A stretch of DNA of 64,000 nt from Holophagaceae bacterium (GTDB lineage Bacteria > Acidobacteriota > Holophagae > Holophagales > Holophagaceae): NCBI GenBank assembly GCA_016720465.1, contig JADKKO010000004.1, forward strand, positions 1,054,001 through 1,118,000, in the 5' to 3' direction. The position numbers were made by a program, and so were the translations under genes. Shown one piece after another: positions 1 through 8,072 of the stretch. How positions within the stretch are numbered: position 1 is the stretch's first letter; every line of letters begins with the position of its first letter. The notes under the pieces were generated by a model. The model worked only from the letters and a program-made list of their open reading frames with translations, searched no databases and was not told where the DNA came from.

Positions 1-224
1 AGGTTCAGATCCCGCATGGCGTCGGCTTCGGACCGCGCGCGGTCCACCATGGCCTCGCCCGCCTGGAGGCCCGGCTGTCCGGTCCAGGCGCGGCGGATGG
101 CGGCCTCGAGGGTCAGCGGCCCCGGGGACTCCTTTTGTCCTTCGGCGCCTTGCGCCGGCAGGGGCATGGCCATGGCGGACAGGGCCGGAACGAGCAGAAG
201 CGAAAAAATCAATTGTTTGTTCAT
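1..224 (-). CDS. TolC-family outer-membrane efflux protein, N-terminal part
   Basis: Only the first 74 residues lie in the window; the gene runs off the left edge. The start ATG at 224 follows an AGGAG ribosome binding site by about 8 bases. The product begins with a typical signal peptide (MNKQLIFSLLLVPALSAMA) followed by LTLEAAIRRAW, the opening helix pattern seen at the start of outer-membrane efflux protein repeats. The family forms the trimeric exit duct of RND or ABC pumps. It lies 24 bases downstream of an ArsR-type repressor on the same strand, which suggests a metal- or toxicant-inducible efflux operon. The family call rests on a short stretch and could change once the rest is seen. 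Confidence 0.6.
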   Translation of the reverse strand, partial: MNKQLIFSLLLVPALSAMAMPLPAQGAEGQKESPGPLTLEAAIRRAWTGQPGLQAGEAMVDRARSEADAMRDLN

Positions 225-248
225 GAAGGAATACTCCTGTGAAAAAAA

Positions 249-614
249 TCAGGCTAGGGACTTGAAGCTCTCCTGGATGCGGTGGCTCACGTGGCCGCAG
301 ACCAGGTTGCAGACTTCGGCGACCATGGGCTCCACGACCTCGAAACGGGCCTGGGTGCCTTCGGGATGGCGGCGCACCAGGCCTTCCCTGACGAGCAGGG
401 ACAGGTGCTTGGAGGCGTTGGAAACCTGGAGGCCGGCCCGCTCCGCCAATTCGTGCTGGACCAGCGGCCCCCGGGCCGCGAGCAGCACCTGGAGCAGCCG
501 GAGGCGGGAGGGGTCCCCCAAAGCCTTGAACAATCCGCCCGCTTCCTCGAGCAGATTGACCTTGGCGCCCTCAAGGCTCGCGGTGGCGCAGATGGGGTGG
601 GTGGCAGGAGTCAT
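249..614 (-). CDS. ArsR-family winged-helix repressor
   Basis: A 121-residue protein with the ArsR/SmtB fold: dimerisation helix, then LFKALGDPSRLRLLQVLL, a recognition helix around QVSNASKHLSLLVREGL and a beta wing (RRHPEGTQARFEV). ArsR proteins bind operator DNA and release it on binding metals or thiol-reactive ligands. The C-terminal helix carries CNLVCGHVS, a C-x3-C-G-H pattern shared with the next ArsR gene and a plausible ligand-sensing site. This is not the classical ELCVCDL metal box. The gene precedes the TolC gene by 24 bases and probably controls it. A near-consensus promoter sits directly upstream. The inducer cannot be told from the sequence. Confidence 0.85.
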   Translation of the reverse strand: MTPATHPICATASLEGAKVNLLEEAGGLFKALGDPSRLRLLQVLLAARGPLVQHELAERAGLQVSNASKHLSLLVREGLVRRHPEGTQARFEVVEPMVAEVCNLVCGHVSHRIQESFKSLA

Positions 615-632
615 GGATCACCTTTCAAGGTA

Positions 633-660
633 ATCATATAATCAAAAAGGAAAGTATCAA
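633..660 (-). promoter_or_regulatory. Sigma-70-like promoter of the ArsR/TolC operon
   Basis: On the minus strand there is TTGATA (660-655), a 16-base spacer and TATGAT (638-633), about 20 bases upstream of the ArsR start codon. The spacer and -10 region are AT-rich in a GC-rich genome. The overlapping string TATATGA recurs in the AT-rich stretch upstream of the cytochrome gene at 1307-1313, so it may be part of an ArsR operator; that is inference. Confidence 0.5.
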
Positions 661-702
661 GCGAAATTTTTCACGCCCGCCGATCCGGCCAGGCAAGCCT
701 GT

Positions 703-1032
703 CTAGCGGAGGGCGCGGTAGTTTTTCTTGACCCGGTCGCTCACATGCCCGCAGACCAGGTCGCAGATATTGGAGACCAGCGGCAGGATCGGGCTGAAGA
801 AGACCGTGTTCCCTTCCGGCTCCCGGTCCACCAGCCCCACCCGGACCAGGCAGGCCAGGTGTTTGCTCGCGTTGGCCTGGGAGAGTCCAGTCGCCTCGGC
901 GACCGCCCCCTGGCTTTGGGGCCCTTTCGCATCCAGAAGGGCGCGCAGGATGCGCAGCCGGGACTGGTCGCCCAGGGCTCCGAAAAGGCTGGTGACTTGC
1001 TCGATCATGGCATCGCTGAGCCCGTGCTTCAT
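703..1032 (-). CDS. Second ArsR-family repressor
   Basis: A 109-residue ArsR/SmtB protein: LFGALGDQSRLRILRALL, recognition helix LSQANASKHLACLVRVGL, wing REPEGNTVFFSP. Its C-terminal helix has CDLVCGHVSDRVKK, matching the C-x3-C-G-H signature of the neighbouring ArsR protein, so the two are paralogues with a shared sensing chemistry. It is separated from that gene by about 90 bases and has its own upstream region. Given its position between an efflux operon and a cytochrome/molybdoenzyme operon transcribed the other way, it may control either; the sequence does not decide. Confidence 0.85.
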   Translation of the reverse strand: MKHGLSDAMIEQVTSLFGALGDQSRLRILRALLDAKGPQSQGAVAEATGLSQANASKHLACLVRVGLVDREPEGNTVFFSPILPLVSNICDLVCGHVSDRVKKNYRALR

Positions 1033-1416
1033 GCTTCCCTCACAACCAAAGAGTAATATTCCGGATCGGTTGAGTCAATGCCTTTGGGGACGAAAGGCTT
1101 ACTTCTGGACGGCTGCGCAAAGGCGATCTGGTGACCTAGGACACAACGGAGCGGCCGTGGATCGGCTGGTGGAGGCCCTTGGCCGATTCTGGTCTCTTGT
1201 GTGGACCACCCGCGGAACAGACCGCAGATGCTGGAAGCGAGGGGCGCGCGGGGCCCCCGGAATGTCGAGCCTCGGGAGATTAAATATTCATTAAACGTTA
1301 TATAGATATATGACTAATATCACTGAATAAAAAACCAATAAGGAGGAACTTGGTCGTGCGGTGGTTTTCATTTTCGATCCACCCACCCTCCACCGCGTTC
1401 CATGAAAGGAAAATCC
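1033..1416 (+). promoter_or_regulatory. Gene-free region with AT-rich promoter zone upstream of the cytochrome/molybdoenzyme cluster
   Basis: No convincing gene lies here. The part from 1281 to 1335 is strikingly AT-rich and holds several overlapping TATA-type hexamers (TATAGATATATGACTAATAT at 1301-1320), so transcription of the plus-strand cluster probably starts here. TATATGA at 1307-1313 also occurs in the promoter of the ArsR gene at 249-614, making ArsR control possible. An AAGGAGG at about 1341 is not followed by a convincing reading frame. Confidence 0.4.
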
Positions 1417-1749
1417 ATGAGAATCCCCGTCCGCTACCTGTTCCCAGTCCTCGCGCTGGCCGCGGCCCTCCCCTTGATGGCCCAGGCCAAGGGCAGCGAC
1501 ACGAAAGGCAAGTACTACTTCAAGAAGAGCTGCAAGGCCTGCCATGTGAAGGGCGGATCGGCGATGGAACTGACCCCGCTGGCCAAGACCCAGGCCCAGT
1601 GGAAGAAGTTCTTCGAAGCCGGCAAGCACGGCAAGCCGGGCGTTCCCCTCACGCCCAAATTCGGCACGCCGGAACAGCTCCTGGACATCAAGACCTTCCT
1701 GGTGAACCACGCCTCGGATTCCCCCCAGCCTGAAACCTGCGGTGGCTGA
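1417..1749 (+). CDS. Small monoheme c-type cytochrome
   Basis: A 110-residue exported protein with a signal peptide (MRIPVRYLFPVLALAAALPL, cleavage near AQA) and one heme motif, CKACH, at residues 39-43. The upstream in-frame ATG at 1402 is possible, but the ATG at 1417 has the better spacing from AAGGA. A small soluble cytochrome of this size typically shuttles electrons in the periplasm. It lies just before a porin gene and a molybdoenzyme operon on the same strand, so it may carry electrons to or from that enzyme. Only one other Cys is present, in the C-terminal TCGG. Confidence 0.8.
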   Translation: MRIPVRYLFPVLALAAALPLMAQAKGSDTKGKYYFKKSCKACHVKGGSAMELTPLAKTQAQWKKFFEAGKHGKPGVPLTPKFGTPEQLLDIKTFLVNHASDSPQPETCGG

Positions 1750-1859
1750 ACGAGTCGTTCAATCCCTAGCCTGAACCCTGCCAGGGCAAGCCGCCGCGCA
1801 TGTGGCCACGGGCGCGGCCCTGCCTTTTCAGCCCTTCCACTCTTTTCAAAGGAGCACCC

Positions 1860-3572
1860 ATGCGAATCACGCGTATCACCGCTCTGTTGCTGGCTGGCCT
1901 CGGCCCGCTGGCCCTGGGGGCCCAGACCTCCGATCAGGACGACATCAAAAAACAGATCCAGGAGCTCAAAAAGCAGGTGGAGCTTCTGGAGGAAAAGGCC
2001 AAGGATCAGGAGAAGACCCTGACCAAGGTCGAGACCAAGGTGGCCCAGGACAACATCGCCTGGGGCGGCGATCTCCGCACGCGCTTCGATAGCCAGGAAT
2101 GGAACTTCAAGCCCTACCAGCAGTTCATGGGTTTCGCGCCCCAGGCCATGCCCGGCCCAGGCGGGAGCACGTTCTACGTGCCTTCGCCCGTGGCGATGCC
2201 CGTGCCGGCGCAGGACTACAACAACTCCGTGCAGTGGTCCACCCGGCTGCGCCTGCGCATGGGCATCAACATCAGCGAGCACGCCAAGATCATGGGCCGG
2301 CTGACCATGTACAAGGTCCACGGCGGTGCGGACGTTCCGACTTTCAACGGCTCGCCGAACACTGTCGCCAATTCCTTCAACAGCGGCAAGGTGCCCACCA
2401 ACGACATCCTGCACGTGGAGCGCGCCAGTTTCGTCTATGACTGGCCGTCGGTGGGCGTGCTCTCCATCGGCCGCCAGAACACATCGGACGGTCCGCCCTT
2501 CGAGGTCCGCGAGGGCGGCGAGCGCCAAGCCACTCCGCAGGCTTTGGCCGTGAACGCGATGGTGGATGGCATCGGCTGGAAATTCCATCTGGACAAGCTG
2601 GGGATGCCGGAAAACACGCTCCTGGGCCTCTGCTACGGGATCGGCTACGAGAGCGGCTTCGGCGGCGGTGGCAACATCAAGAGCAGCGCGGCGGTGGTGG
2701 GATTCAATTTCTTCCCGGCCCCGAATGCCGGCACGGCCCTGACCCCGGCGCAATACCCGCAGCCCGCCCTGCAGGTGAACACCATCGGCCCGCTGAAGGA
2801 CAGCACCGTGCTGGGCGTCATGTTCGACATGCCGCTGCTGTTCGAAGCCTTCGGCACCGTGCATTCGGCCAATGTCTACGTGGGCTTCAACCGCTTCGGG
2901 AACATGACCGACATCCCTTACGGCAGCCTCAACAACTTCCCGGTTCCGGCCAGCGCGGGAATGGGTGGCATGCCGTCATCCCAGTACGTGACCGCCACCA
3001 ATAACCTGGGCGACATGGATCAGTGGACCGCCACCTGGAAGCACCGGATCGGCGATACCTTCACCTATTTCGGCAGCTTCGGCTACATCAAGAGCAACCC
3101 CAACGGCAAGGTCTCCCAGTACGGCGCCTACTGGAACATGCCCACACCCTTCGGCGGCGCAAACTACCAGTTGACGGGCTTCGGCGGTTTGCTGGGCGAT
3201 CCCGTCAACAGCCAGAGCGCCACGGCCTACTACGTTGGCGTCCGCTACGATCCGACTCCCGACCTCGGTATCGGCCTGGAGTTCAACCACGGCTCACCCA
3301 AATGGTTCACCTACAGCCCAGCCACGGGAGAAGCCACGGAGAAGCTCGGCACTCGCGGCGATGTGTGGGAGGCCTATATCCACTGGAGCTTCGCGAAGAA
3401 CGTCGCCCTGCGCGCAGGCTACATCGACTACAAGTACAGCACCGCGTTCAGCGGCTGGCACATCGCGCCCATGGCCTTGGAGAACTTCGATCTGTCGAAG
3501 AATCCGATGATGCAGTACGCCTTCCCGGCCGGAATCAAGAACACCTATCTGGCGCTCGAAGTGAAGTTCTAG
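1860..3572 (+). CDS. Outer-membrane porin with N-terminal coiled coil (DUF3373-like)
   Basis: A 570-residue protein with a signal peptide ending near LALGAQ, then a coiled coil (DIKKQIQELKKQVELLEEKA, residues about 26-60), then a long stretch of alternating hydrophobic/polar residues rich in aromatic and Gly typical of a beta-barrel. It ends in YLALEVKF, an outer-membrane C-terminal strand signature with terminal Phe. The ATG at 1860 has AAAGGAG upstream and is preferred over 1800. The architecture resembles the DUF3373 porins of metal reducers, where the coiled coil is thought to sit in the periplasm. Its place between a cytochrome c and a molybdoenzyme suggests that it admits that enzyme's substrate, which is inference. 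Confidence 0.7.
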   Translation: MRITRITALLLAGLGPLALGAQTSDQDDIKKQIQELKKQVELLEEKAKDQEKTLTKVETKVAQDNIAWGGDLRTRFDSQEWNFKPYQQFMGFAPQAMPGPGGSTFYVPSPVAMPVPAQDYNNSVQWSTRLRLRMGINISEHAKIMGRLTMYKVHGGADVPTFNGSPNTVANSFNSGKVPTNDILHVERASFVYDWPSVGVLSIGRQNTSDGPPFEVREGGERQATPQALAVNAMVDGIGWKFHLDKLGMPENTLLGLCYGIGYESGFGGGGNIKSSAAVVGFNFFPAPNAGTALTPAQYPQPALQVNTIGPLKDSTVLGVMFDMPLLFEAFGTVHSANVYVGFNRFGNMTDIPYGSLNNFPVPASAGMGGMPSSQYVTATNNLGDMDQWTATWKHRIGDTFTYFGSFGYIKSNPNGKVSQYGAYWNMPTPFGGANYQLTGFGGLLGDPVNSQSATAYYVGVRYDPTPDLGIGLEFNHGSPKWFTYSPATGEATEKLGTRGDVWEAYIHWSFAKNVALRAGYIDYKYSTAFSGWHIAPMALENFDLSKNPMMQYAFPAGIKNTYLALEVKF

Positions 3573-3614
3573 GGGACCGGGCCCGGCCCTGCCTTCCAGT
3601 CTCAGGAGAGGATC

Positions 3615-5774
3615 ATGGAACGACGCACTTTCATGGAAATCATCGGCGCGGGATCGATGATCCTCCCGCCGCTGGCCTGCAATTTCCGCAGGCCGGTGGC
3701 GGCCGGGCCCACGTTCCTGGATGGCATCGCCACCACCTGCGAGCTGTGCCCGAACAAGTGCTCGGTCCTGGCCGTGGTGAAGGACGGGCACATCACCAAA
3801 CTGAATCCGAATCCGGAAAATCCGAAGTCCCGTGGAATGCTCTGTGCCCGCGGTAACGCGGCGGTGCAGCAGGTCTACGATCCGGACCGGCTCAAGCAGC
3901 CGCTCATCCGCGTGGGCGCCCGGGGCGAAGGGAAATGGCGCCCGGCTAGCTGGGACGAGGCCTTCGATTACACAGCGAAAAAGCTCAGCGACATCAAGGC
4001 GAAGCACGGACCTGAAGGCACGCTCTGGTCCAGCACCGAGGGGTTCCAGGAAATCTTCTTCAAGAACCTGGGCCAGGCCTTCGGCAGTCCCAACGTCATG
4101 CGCCATCCCAGCCTTTGTCTGGCCTCGGTGAACCTCGCCTACTCCATGACTTTCGGCACGGTGCCGAGCTTCGATCTGCTCAACGCCGACTACGTGATCA
4201 TGTCCGGGGCCAACCGCTTCGAAAGCATCATCACGCCGGACACCATGGATCTCATCGGCGGGACCATGGAGCGCAAGGCCAAGCTCATCTACCTGGACCC
4301 GCGCTTCACCGTCACCGCCTCCAAGGCCGACGAGTGGTATCCCATCAAGCCCGGCACCGACATGGCCTTCATCCTGGCCATGATGAACGTGATCATCACT
4401 GAAAACCGCTACGACAAGGCCTTCGTGGAGTCAGTGACGGTGGGCTTCGAGCAGCTCGCCGAACACGTGAAACCCTACACGCCCGAGTGGGCCGAAGGCG
4501 AGACCGAGATCCCCGCCCAGGACATCGCCCGCATCGCGCGGGCCTTCTCCGACGCAGCCCCGCGCGCGGTGTTCTACGCGGGCCGGCGCTCCAGCTGGTA
4601 CCAGAATGATTTCCAGATGCGCCGGGCCCAGGCGCTGCTCAACGCCATCGTCGGGAATTGGGACCGCCAGGGCGGCATGGTGCCGAACCAAAAGATCGCC
4701 AAGGGCGAATTCCTCGTGCTGCCCTGGGACGATCCCAAAGCTTCGCGGGTGGACGAAGTGGAAAAGGCCTTCCCGCTCGCCAGCGCCAAAGATGGCGTCT
4801 ATCTCCCGCTCCGCGAGAACGTGCTGAAGGGCCAGCCCTATCCAGTCAAAGGCTGGATGATCTACAAGCAGGATCCCCTCCACGCCCTGCCGGACCAGGG
4901 CAAGACGATGAAGATGCTCGACCAGATGGAGTTCGTCGGCGTCATCGATATCGCCATGAGCGACACCGCCTGGTACGCGGACGTGGTGTTCCCGGAAAGC
5001 CATTATCTGGAGCGCACGGATCCCATCGAGGTGATGCCCGGCATCTGGCCCGCGGCGGTCTACCGGCAGCAGGTGGTCAAGCCCATCCACGACACCAAGC
5101 CCTGCCTGGAGATCGCGCAGGGGTTGGCCAAGCGGCTGGGGCTGTCGGACTATTTCGACTACACCATCGAACAATGGGTGGAGGCCGAAGCCAAGGAATT
5201 GCCGGTGCAGAACGGCCTGGCGCACATGAAGCAGCGCGGCGTCGTGGCTGTGTCCCAACCCAAATATGGCGCCACGCTCAACCCGGTCCACCGCTTCCTG
5301 ACCAAGAGCGGCAAGATCGAGATCTTTTCGGAGCGGTTGAAGGAAGCGGGCCAGGATCCGCTTCCGGTCTACACCACGCCCGTCCAGCCCAGCGGCGGGC
5401 GGTTCCGCCTGGTGCTTGGACGGAAGGCCACCATCACCCACGCCACGTTGACGAACCTCCCCTGGCTGCACGAGCACAATCCTGAAAATGATCTGTGGAT
5501 CCACCCGGAGCCAGCCGCAAAGTTGAACATCCGCAGCGGTGATCTGCTGGACGTATCCAGTTCCGTCGGCCAGGTGCGCATCAAGGCCCGGGTGACGCAG
5601 GAAATCCGGCCCGACTGCGTGTTCATGCTCCACGGCTTCGGCAAGAAGTCCCCCTGGCTGAAGCGCGTGCACAACGTCGGCGCCGCCGATTCGGTGCTGC
5701 TGGAGACCGCCTGGGACAAGGTGAGCGGGAACGCCGCCATGCACGAGACCTTCGTCAAAGTCGTGAAGGTTTGA
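3615..5774 (+). CDS. Molybdopterin oxidoreductase, PsrA/PhsA-type catalytic subunit
   Basis: A 719-residue member of the DMSO-reductase superfamily. The N-terminus RRTFMEIIGAGS is a short twin-arginine signal, so the enzyme folds with its cofactor and is exported. The [4Fe-4S] ligands are C42, C45, C49 and C77 (CELCPNKC then GMLCARG). A Cys near residue 167 (HPSLCLAS) is the likely molybdenum ligand, as in polysulfide/thiosulfate reductase-type enzymes. The C-terminal molybdopterin dinucleotide-binding domain follows (LVLGRKATITHATLTNLPWL). Length fits PsrA/PhsA. The following FeS, NrfD and TorD genes complete a complex iron-sulfur molybdoenzyme. The substrate (sulfur, arsenic or other oxyanion) cannot be fixed by eye. 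Confidence 0.88.
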   Translation: MERRTFMEIIGAGSMILPPLACNFRRPVAAGPTFLDGIATTCELCPNKCSVLAVVKDGHITKLNPNPENPKSRGMLCARGNAAVQQVYDPDRLKQPLIRVGARGEGKWRPASWDEAFDYTAKKLSDIKAKHGPEGTLWSSTEGFQEIFFKNLGQAFGSPNVMRHPSLCLASVNLAYSMTFGTVPSFDLLNADYVIMSGANRFESIITPDTMDLIGGTMERKAKLIYLDPRFTVTASKADEWYPIKPGTDMAFILAMMNVIITENRYDKAFVESVTVGFEQLAEHVKPYTPEWAEGETEIPAQDIARIARAFSDAAPRAVFYAGRRSSWYQNDFQMRRAQALLNAIVGNWDRQGGMVPNQKIAKGEFLVLPWDDPKASRVDEVEKAFPLASAKDGVYLPLRENVLKGQPYPVKGWMIYKQDPLHALPDQGKTMKMLDQMEFVGVIDIAMSDTAWYADVVFPESHYLERTDPIEVMPGIWPAAVYRQQVVKPIHDTKPCLEIAQGLAKRLGLSDYFDYTIEQWVEAEAKELPVQNGLAHMKQRGVVAVSQPKYGATLNPVHRFLTKSGKIEIFSERLKEAGQDPLPVYTTPVQPSGGRFRLVLGRKATITHATLTNLPWLHEHNPENDLWIHPEPAAKLNIRSGDLLDVSSSVGQVRIKARVTQEIRPDCVFMLHGFGKKSPWLKRVHNVGAADSVLLETAWDKVSGNAAMHETFVKVVKV

Positions 5775-5780
5775 TATGTA

Positions 5781-5827
5781 TCCGGGGGGGACCGCCTGCT
5801 CGCTTCGCTCACTACGTCCCCCCCGGA
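5781..5827. repeat. Perfect 12-bp inverted repeat between the catalytic and FeS subunit genes
   Basis: TCCGGGGGGGAC (5781-5792) is perfectly complementary to GTCCCCCCCGGA (5816-5827), enclosing a 23-base loop. It fills most of the 105-base gap inside an otherwise tight operon. No T-run follows, so it is not a classical terminator. It could be a REP-like intergenic palindrome or an mRNA-processing or stability hairpin that sets the ratio of subunits. Confidence 0.65.
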
Positions 5828-5879
5828 CCCCCCACCTCTTGGTCGGGCGACCCGCCCATGAGGTCTGATGGAGTCTGCC

Positions 5880-6452
5880 ATGGCAACAAAAACCCTGAAA
5901 ACCGCTCAGTCCATTCGACGCTTCGCGATGGTCATCGATGCGAAAAAATGCATCAACTGCAAGGCCTGCGTGGTCGCGTGCAAGGCCGAAAACCAGGTGC
6001 CGCTGGGTGTTTTCCGCAACTGGATCGGCGAAGAGGCTTCAGGCGAATATCCCCGCCTGCGCATGAGCTTCGATCCTGAGCAGTGCCATCACTGCGCGGA
6101 TCCGAGCTGTGTCCGGGTCTGCCCCACCGGCGCCAGCTGGCAGCGGGAGGACGGCATCGTGCTTGTGAAGGAAGACGACTGCATCGGCTGCAAGTACTGC
6201 ATCATCGCCTGCCCCTACGACGCGCGTTACCACAATCCAGAGACCCACACCGTGGGCAAGTGCACCTTCTGTTCGCATCGCGTGGATCGCGGCGAGGTGC
6301 CGGCCTGCGTGGAGACCTGCCCCAGCAAGGTGCGCGTGTTCGGCGATCTGAACGATCCCAAGAGCCAGCTGCACCAGCTCCTGGCCACCCGCCGCTACGA
6401 AGTGAAGAATCCCCAGACCGGCAACGGCCCCCAGCTCTACTACCTGCTTTAG
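5880..6452 (+). CDS. Four-cluster ferredoxin subunit (PsrB/DmsB/NrfC type)
   Basis: A 190-residue electron-transfer subunit with sixteen Cys in four [4Fe-4S] motifs: CINCKACVVAC, CHHCADPSCVRVC, CIGCKYCIIAC and CTFCSHRV...CVETC. This is the normal pattern for the beta subunit of PsrABC/DmsABC complexes, which relays electrons between the molybdenum subunit and the membrane anchor. The ATG at 5880 is preferred over 5868 because GGAG lies nine bases upstream. It has no export signal and would travel with the Tat-dependent catalytic subunit. Confidence 0.92.
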   Translation: MATKTLKTAQSIRRFAMVIDAKKCINCKACVVACKAENQVPLGVFRNWIGEEASGEYPRLRMSFDPEQCHHCADPSCVRVCPTGASWQREDGIVLVKEDDCIGCKYCIIACPYDARYHNPETHTVGKCTFCSHRVDRGEVPACVETCPSKVRVFGDLNDPKSQLHQLLATRRYEVKNPQTGNGPQLYYLL

Positions 6453-6469
6453 CTTTTCTAGGACACGAC

Positions 6470-7447
6470 ATGCGCGAACCGGTCTGGGAATTCCTCATCG
6501 TCAATTACCTCTTTCTGGGCGGCCTTTCCGCAGGGCTCTATTTCGCCTCGGCGCTGGCCACCTGGATCCAGGAGGACGGCCATTCTGCCTATCCTCGCAT
6601 CGCCCGGTGGGGCGCGGTCTTGGCGCCCTGGCCCGTGAGCCTCGGCTCGGCCCTGCTGGTGCTGGACTTGGGGCAGCCCTTCCGGTTCTGGAAGATCTTT
6701 TTCCATTTCCGGTGGCGCAGCCCCATGTCCATCGGCAGCTGGCTGCTGGTGGCCTTCACGTTCCTGAGCCTGGCCTACCTTTGGTCCTGGCTGGAGCAGA
6801 GCGAACGGCAGTCGCTGCTCGCGCGCATCCCTGAAAAAATCCGTACGCGGATTCCGGTCCGAGTGCGCGGGTGGCTGGATCTGGATGCCTCTGCCTGGCG
6901 GCGGAATCTGGCGATGCTCGGCTTCCCCATCGCGGTGGGCGTGGGCATCTACACCGGCGTGCTGTTGGGCGCCGTGCAGGCGCGGCCGTTCTGGAACACC
7001 AACCTGGTGGCGCAGATGTTCCTCTTCAGCGCCCTCAGCTCCGGCACCGCGGCCCTGGTGGTGGCCCGGCTCCTGGACCAGGAGCCCGTGGAACTGAAGG
7101 AGATGCGTTTCCTCTATTCCATGGACATCACGCTGATCGTGTTGGAACTGTTCATCGTCCTGCCCTATCTCATCCACGGCGAGCTCAGCAGCCTGGCGGT
7201 GAAACATGCTCTGGCGCAGGTGCTTGGCGGACCTTTCACGATCGTGTTCTGGATGTTCTTCATGGGGGTCGGCTTGCTGCTGCCCTTGGCCATCGAACTG
7301 TATGAATTCAAGCCCGTGATCCTCGGGAAGGGAACTTTCCATATCCAGCCCCGCTGGGCTCTCACCGCCGGTGGGCTGGTGCTGTTCGGCGGCTACATGC
7401 TGCGTTATGTCTTCGTGTTCGCGGGTCAGGCCACGGGGTTCCGATGA
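6470..7447 (+). CDS. NrfD/PsrC-family membrane anchor
   Basis: A 325-residue integral membrane protein with about eight hydrophobic helices, starting with the conserved NrfD opening (VWEFLIVNYLFLGGLSAG). The family anchors the molybdoenzyme to the cytoplasmic membrane and exchanges electrons with the quinone pool, in some cases with charge translocation. Conserved patterns include DLGQPFRFWK and SPMSIGSWLL. It begins 17 bases after the FeS gene and overlaps the chaperone gene by ATGA at 7444-7447, so the three are translationally coupled. Confidence 0.9.
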   Translation: MREPVWEFLIVNYLFLGGLSAGLYFASALATWIQEDGHSAYPRIARWGAVLAPWPVSLGSALLVLDLGQPFRFWKIFFHFRWRSPMSIGSWLLVAFTFLSLAYLWSWLEQSERQSLLARIPEKIRTRIPVRVRGWLDLDASAWRRNLAMLGFPIAVGVGIYTGVLLGAVQARPFWNTNLVAQMFLFSALSSGTAALVVARLLDQEPVELKEMRFLYSMDITLIVLELFIVLPYLIHGELSSLAVKHALAQVLGGPFTIVFWMFFMGVGLLLPLAIELYEFKPVILGKGTFHIQPRWALTAGGLVLFGGYMLRYVFVFAGQATGFR

Positions 7448-8022
7448 GCTTCCACCTGCCCGAGCTGCTCCAGGCCCTGGCAGCGGTTTACGCCAGGCCA
7501 GGGGCCTTTCCGAAGGCGGCCCTGGAGGCCGCCACGCAAGCCTTCTGGGTTTCGGCTTCCCTGAAGTCGGATCTGGAATGCTTGTTGGCTTCAGAAACAC
7601 CGGATCTCGCGGTGGCCTATGCCGATCATTTCCTGGTGAGCCGGGAGCATCCGGTTTTGCATCTGGAAGCTTCGGTCCACCGCACAGGTTTGTTGCGGGA
7701 TCCAGCTCTTCTCCATGACCTGGACCGGCACTACGAGGTCTTCGGATTCTGCCCACCTGAGGGCCTGGGCCCCGACCATCTAGCCACCGAACTGGAAGCC
7801 TTGGCCATGGGGCTCCAGCGCTTGGGAAACGCCACCGAAGATGAGGTGCCCAAGGTCGTGTCCACCCTGCTGAGTTTGGTCGATCTTCACCTGCTTCCGC
7901 TGCTTACGGAACTGGACACGCTGGCTGGGCGCCGGTCCCTCCACCCGGTCTATGCGGCCGCGCTGAAGTCCACTTCGTCCTGCGTGGAATTGGTACGGGG
8001 TGGCATCTTCGCCTTCACCTGA
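7444..8022 (+). CDS. TorD/DmsD-family molybdoenzyme chaperone
   Basis: A 192-residue all-helical protein with the TorD-type core, seen as HYEVFGFCPPEGLGPDHLAT followed by ELEALA (the family's typical pattern is Y-x-x-x-G-(4-8)-PDHLxxELEFL). Such chaperones bind the Tat signal of the catalytic subunit and help cofactor insertion before export. Its position as the last gene of the molybdoenzyme operon, overlapping the NrfD gene, makes the catalytic protein at 3615-5774 the likely client. Confidence 0.8.
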   Translation: MSFHLPELLQALAAVYARPGAFPKAALEAATQAFWVSASLKSDLECLLASETPDLAVAYADHFLVSREHPVLHLEASVHRTGLLRDPALLHDLDRHYEVFGFCPPEGLGPDHLATELEALAMGLQRLGNATEDEVPKVVSTLLSLVDLHLLPLLTELDTLAGRRSLHPVYAAALKSTSSCVELVRGGIFAFT

Positions 8023-8072
8023 CCCGGACTTCCCTCATCGGGTATCTTGGGATCAACCTATCTGGAGGTCCC

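Noticed and set aside
1033..1416. A cyclic-di-GMP (GEMM) riboswitch upstream of the cytochrome gene
   Set aside because: A GCGCAAAGGCG string near 1116 is only superficially similar; the conserved GEMM core and tetraloop receptor are not found.
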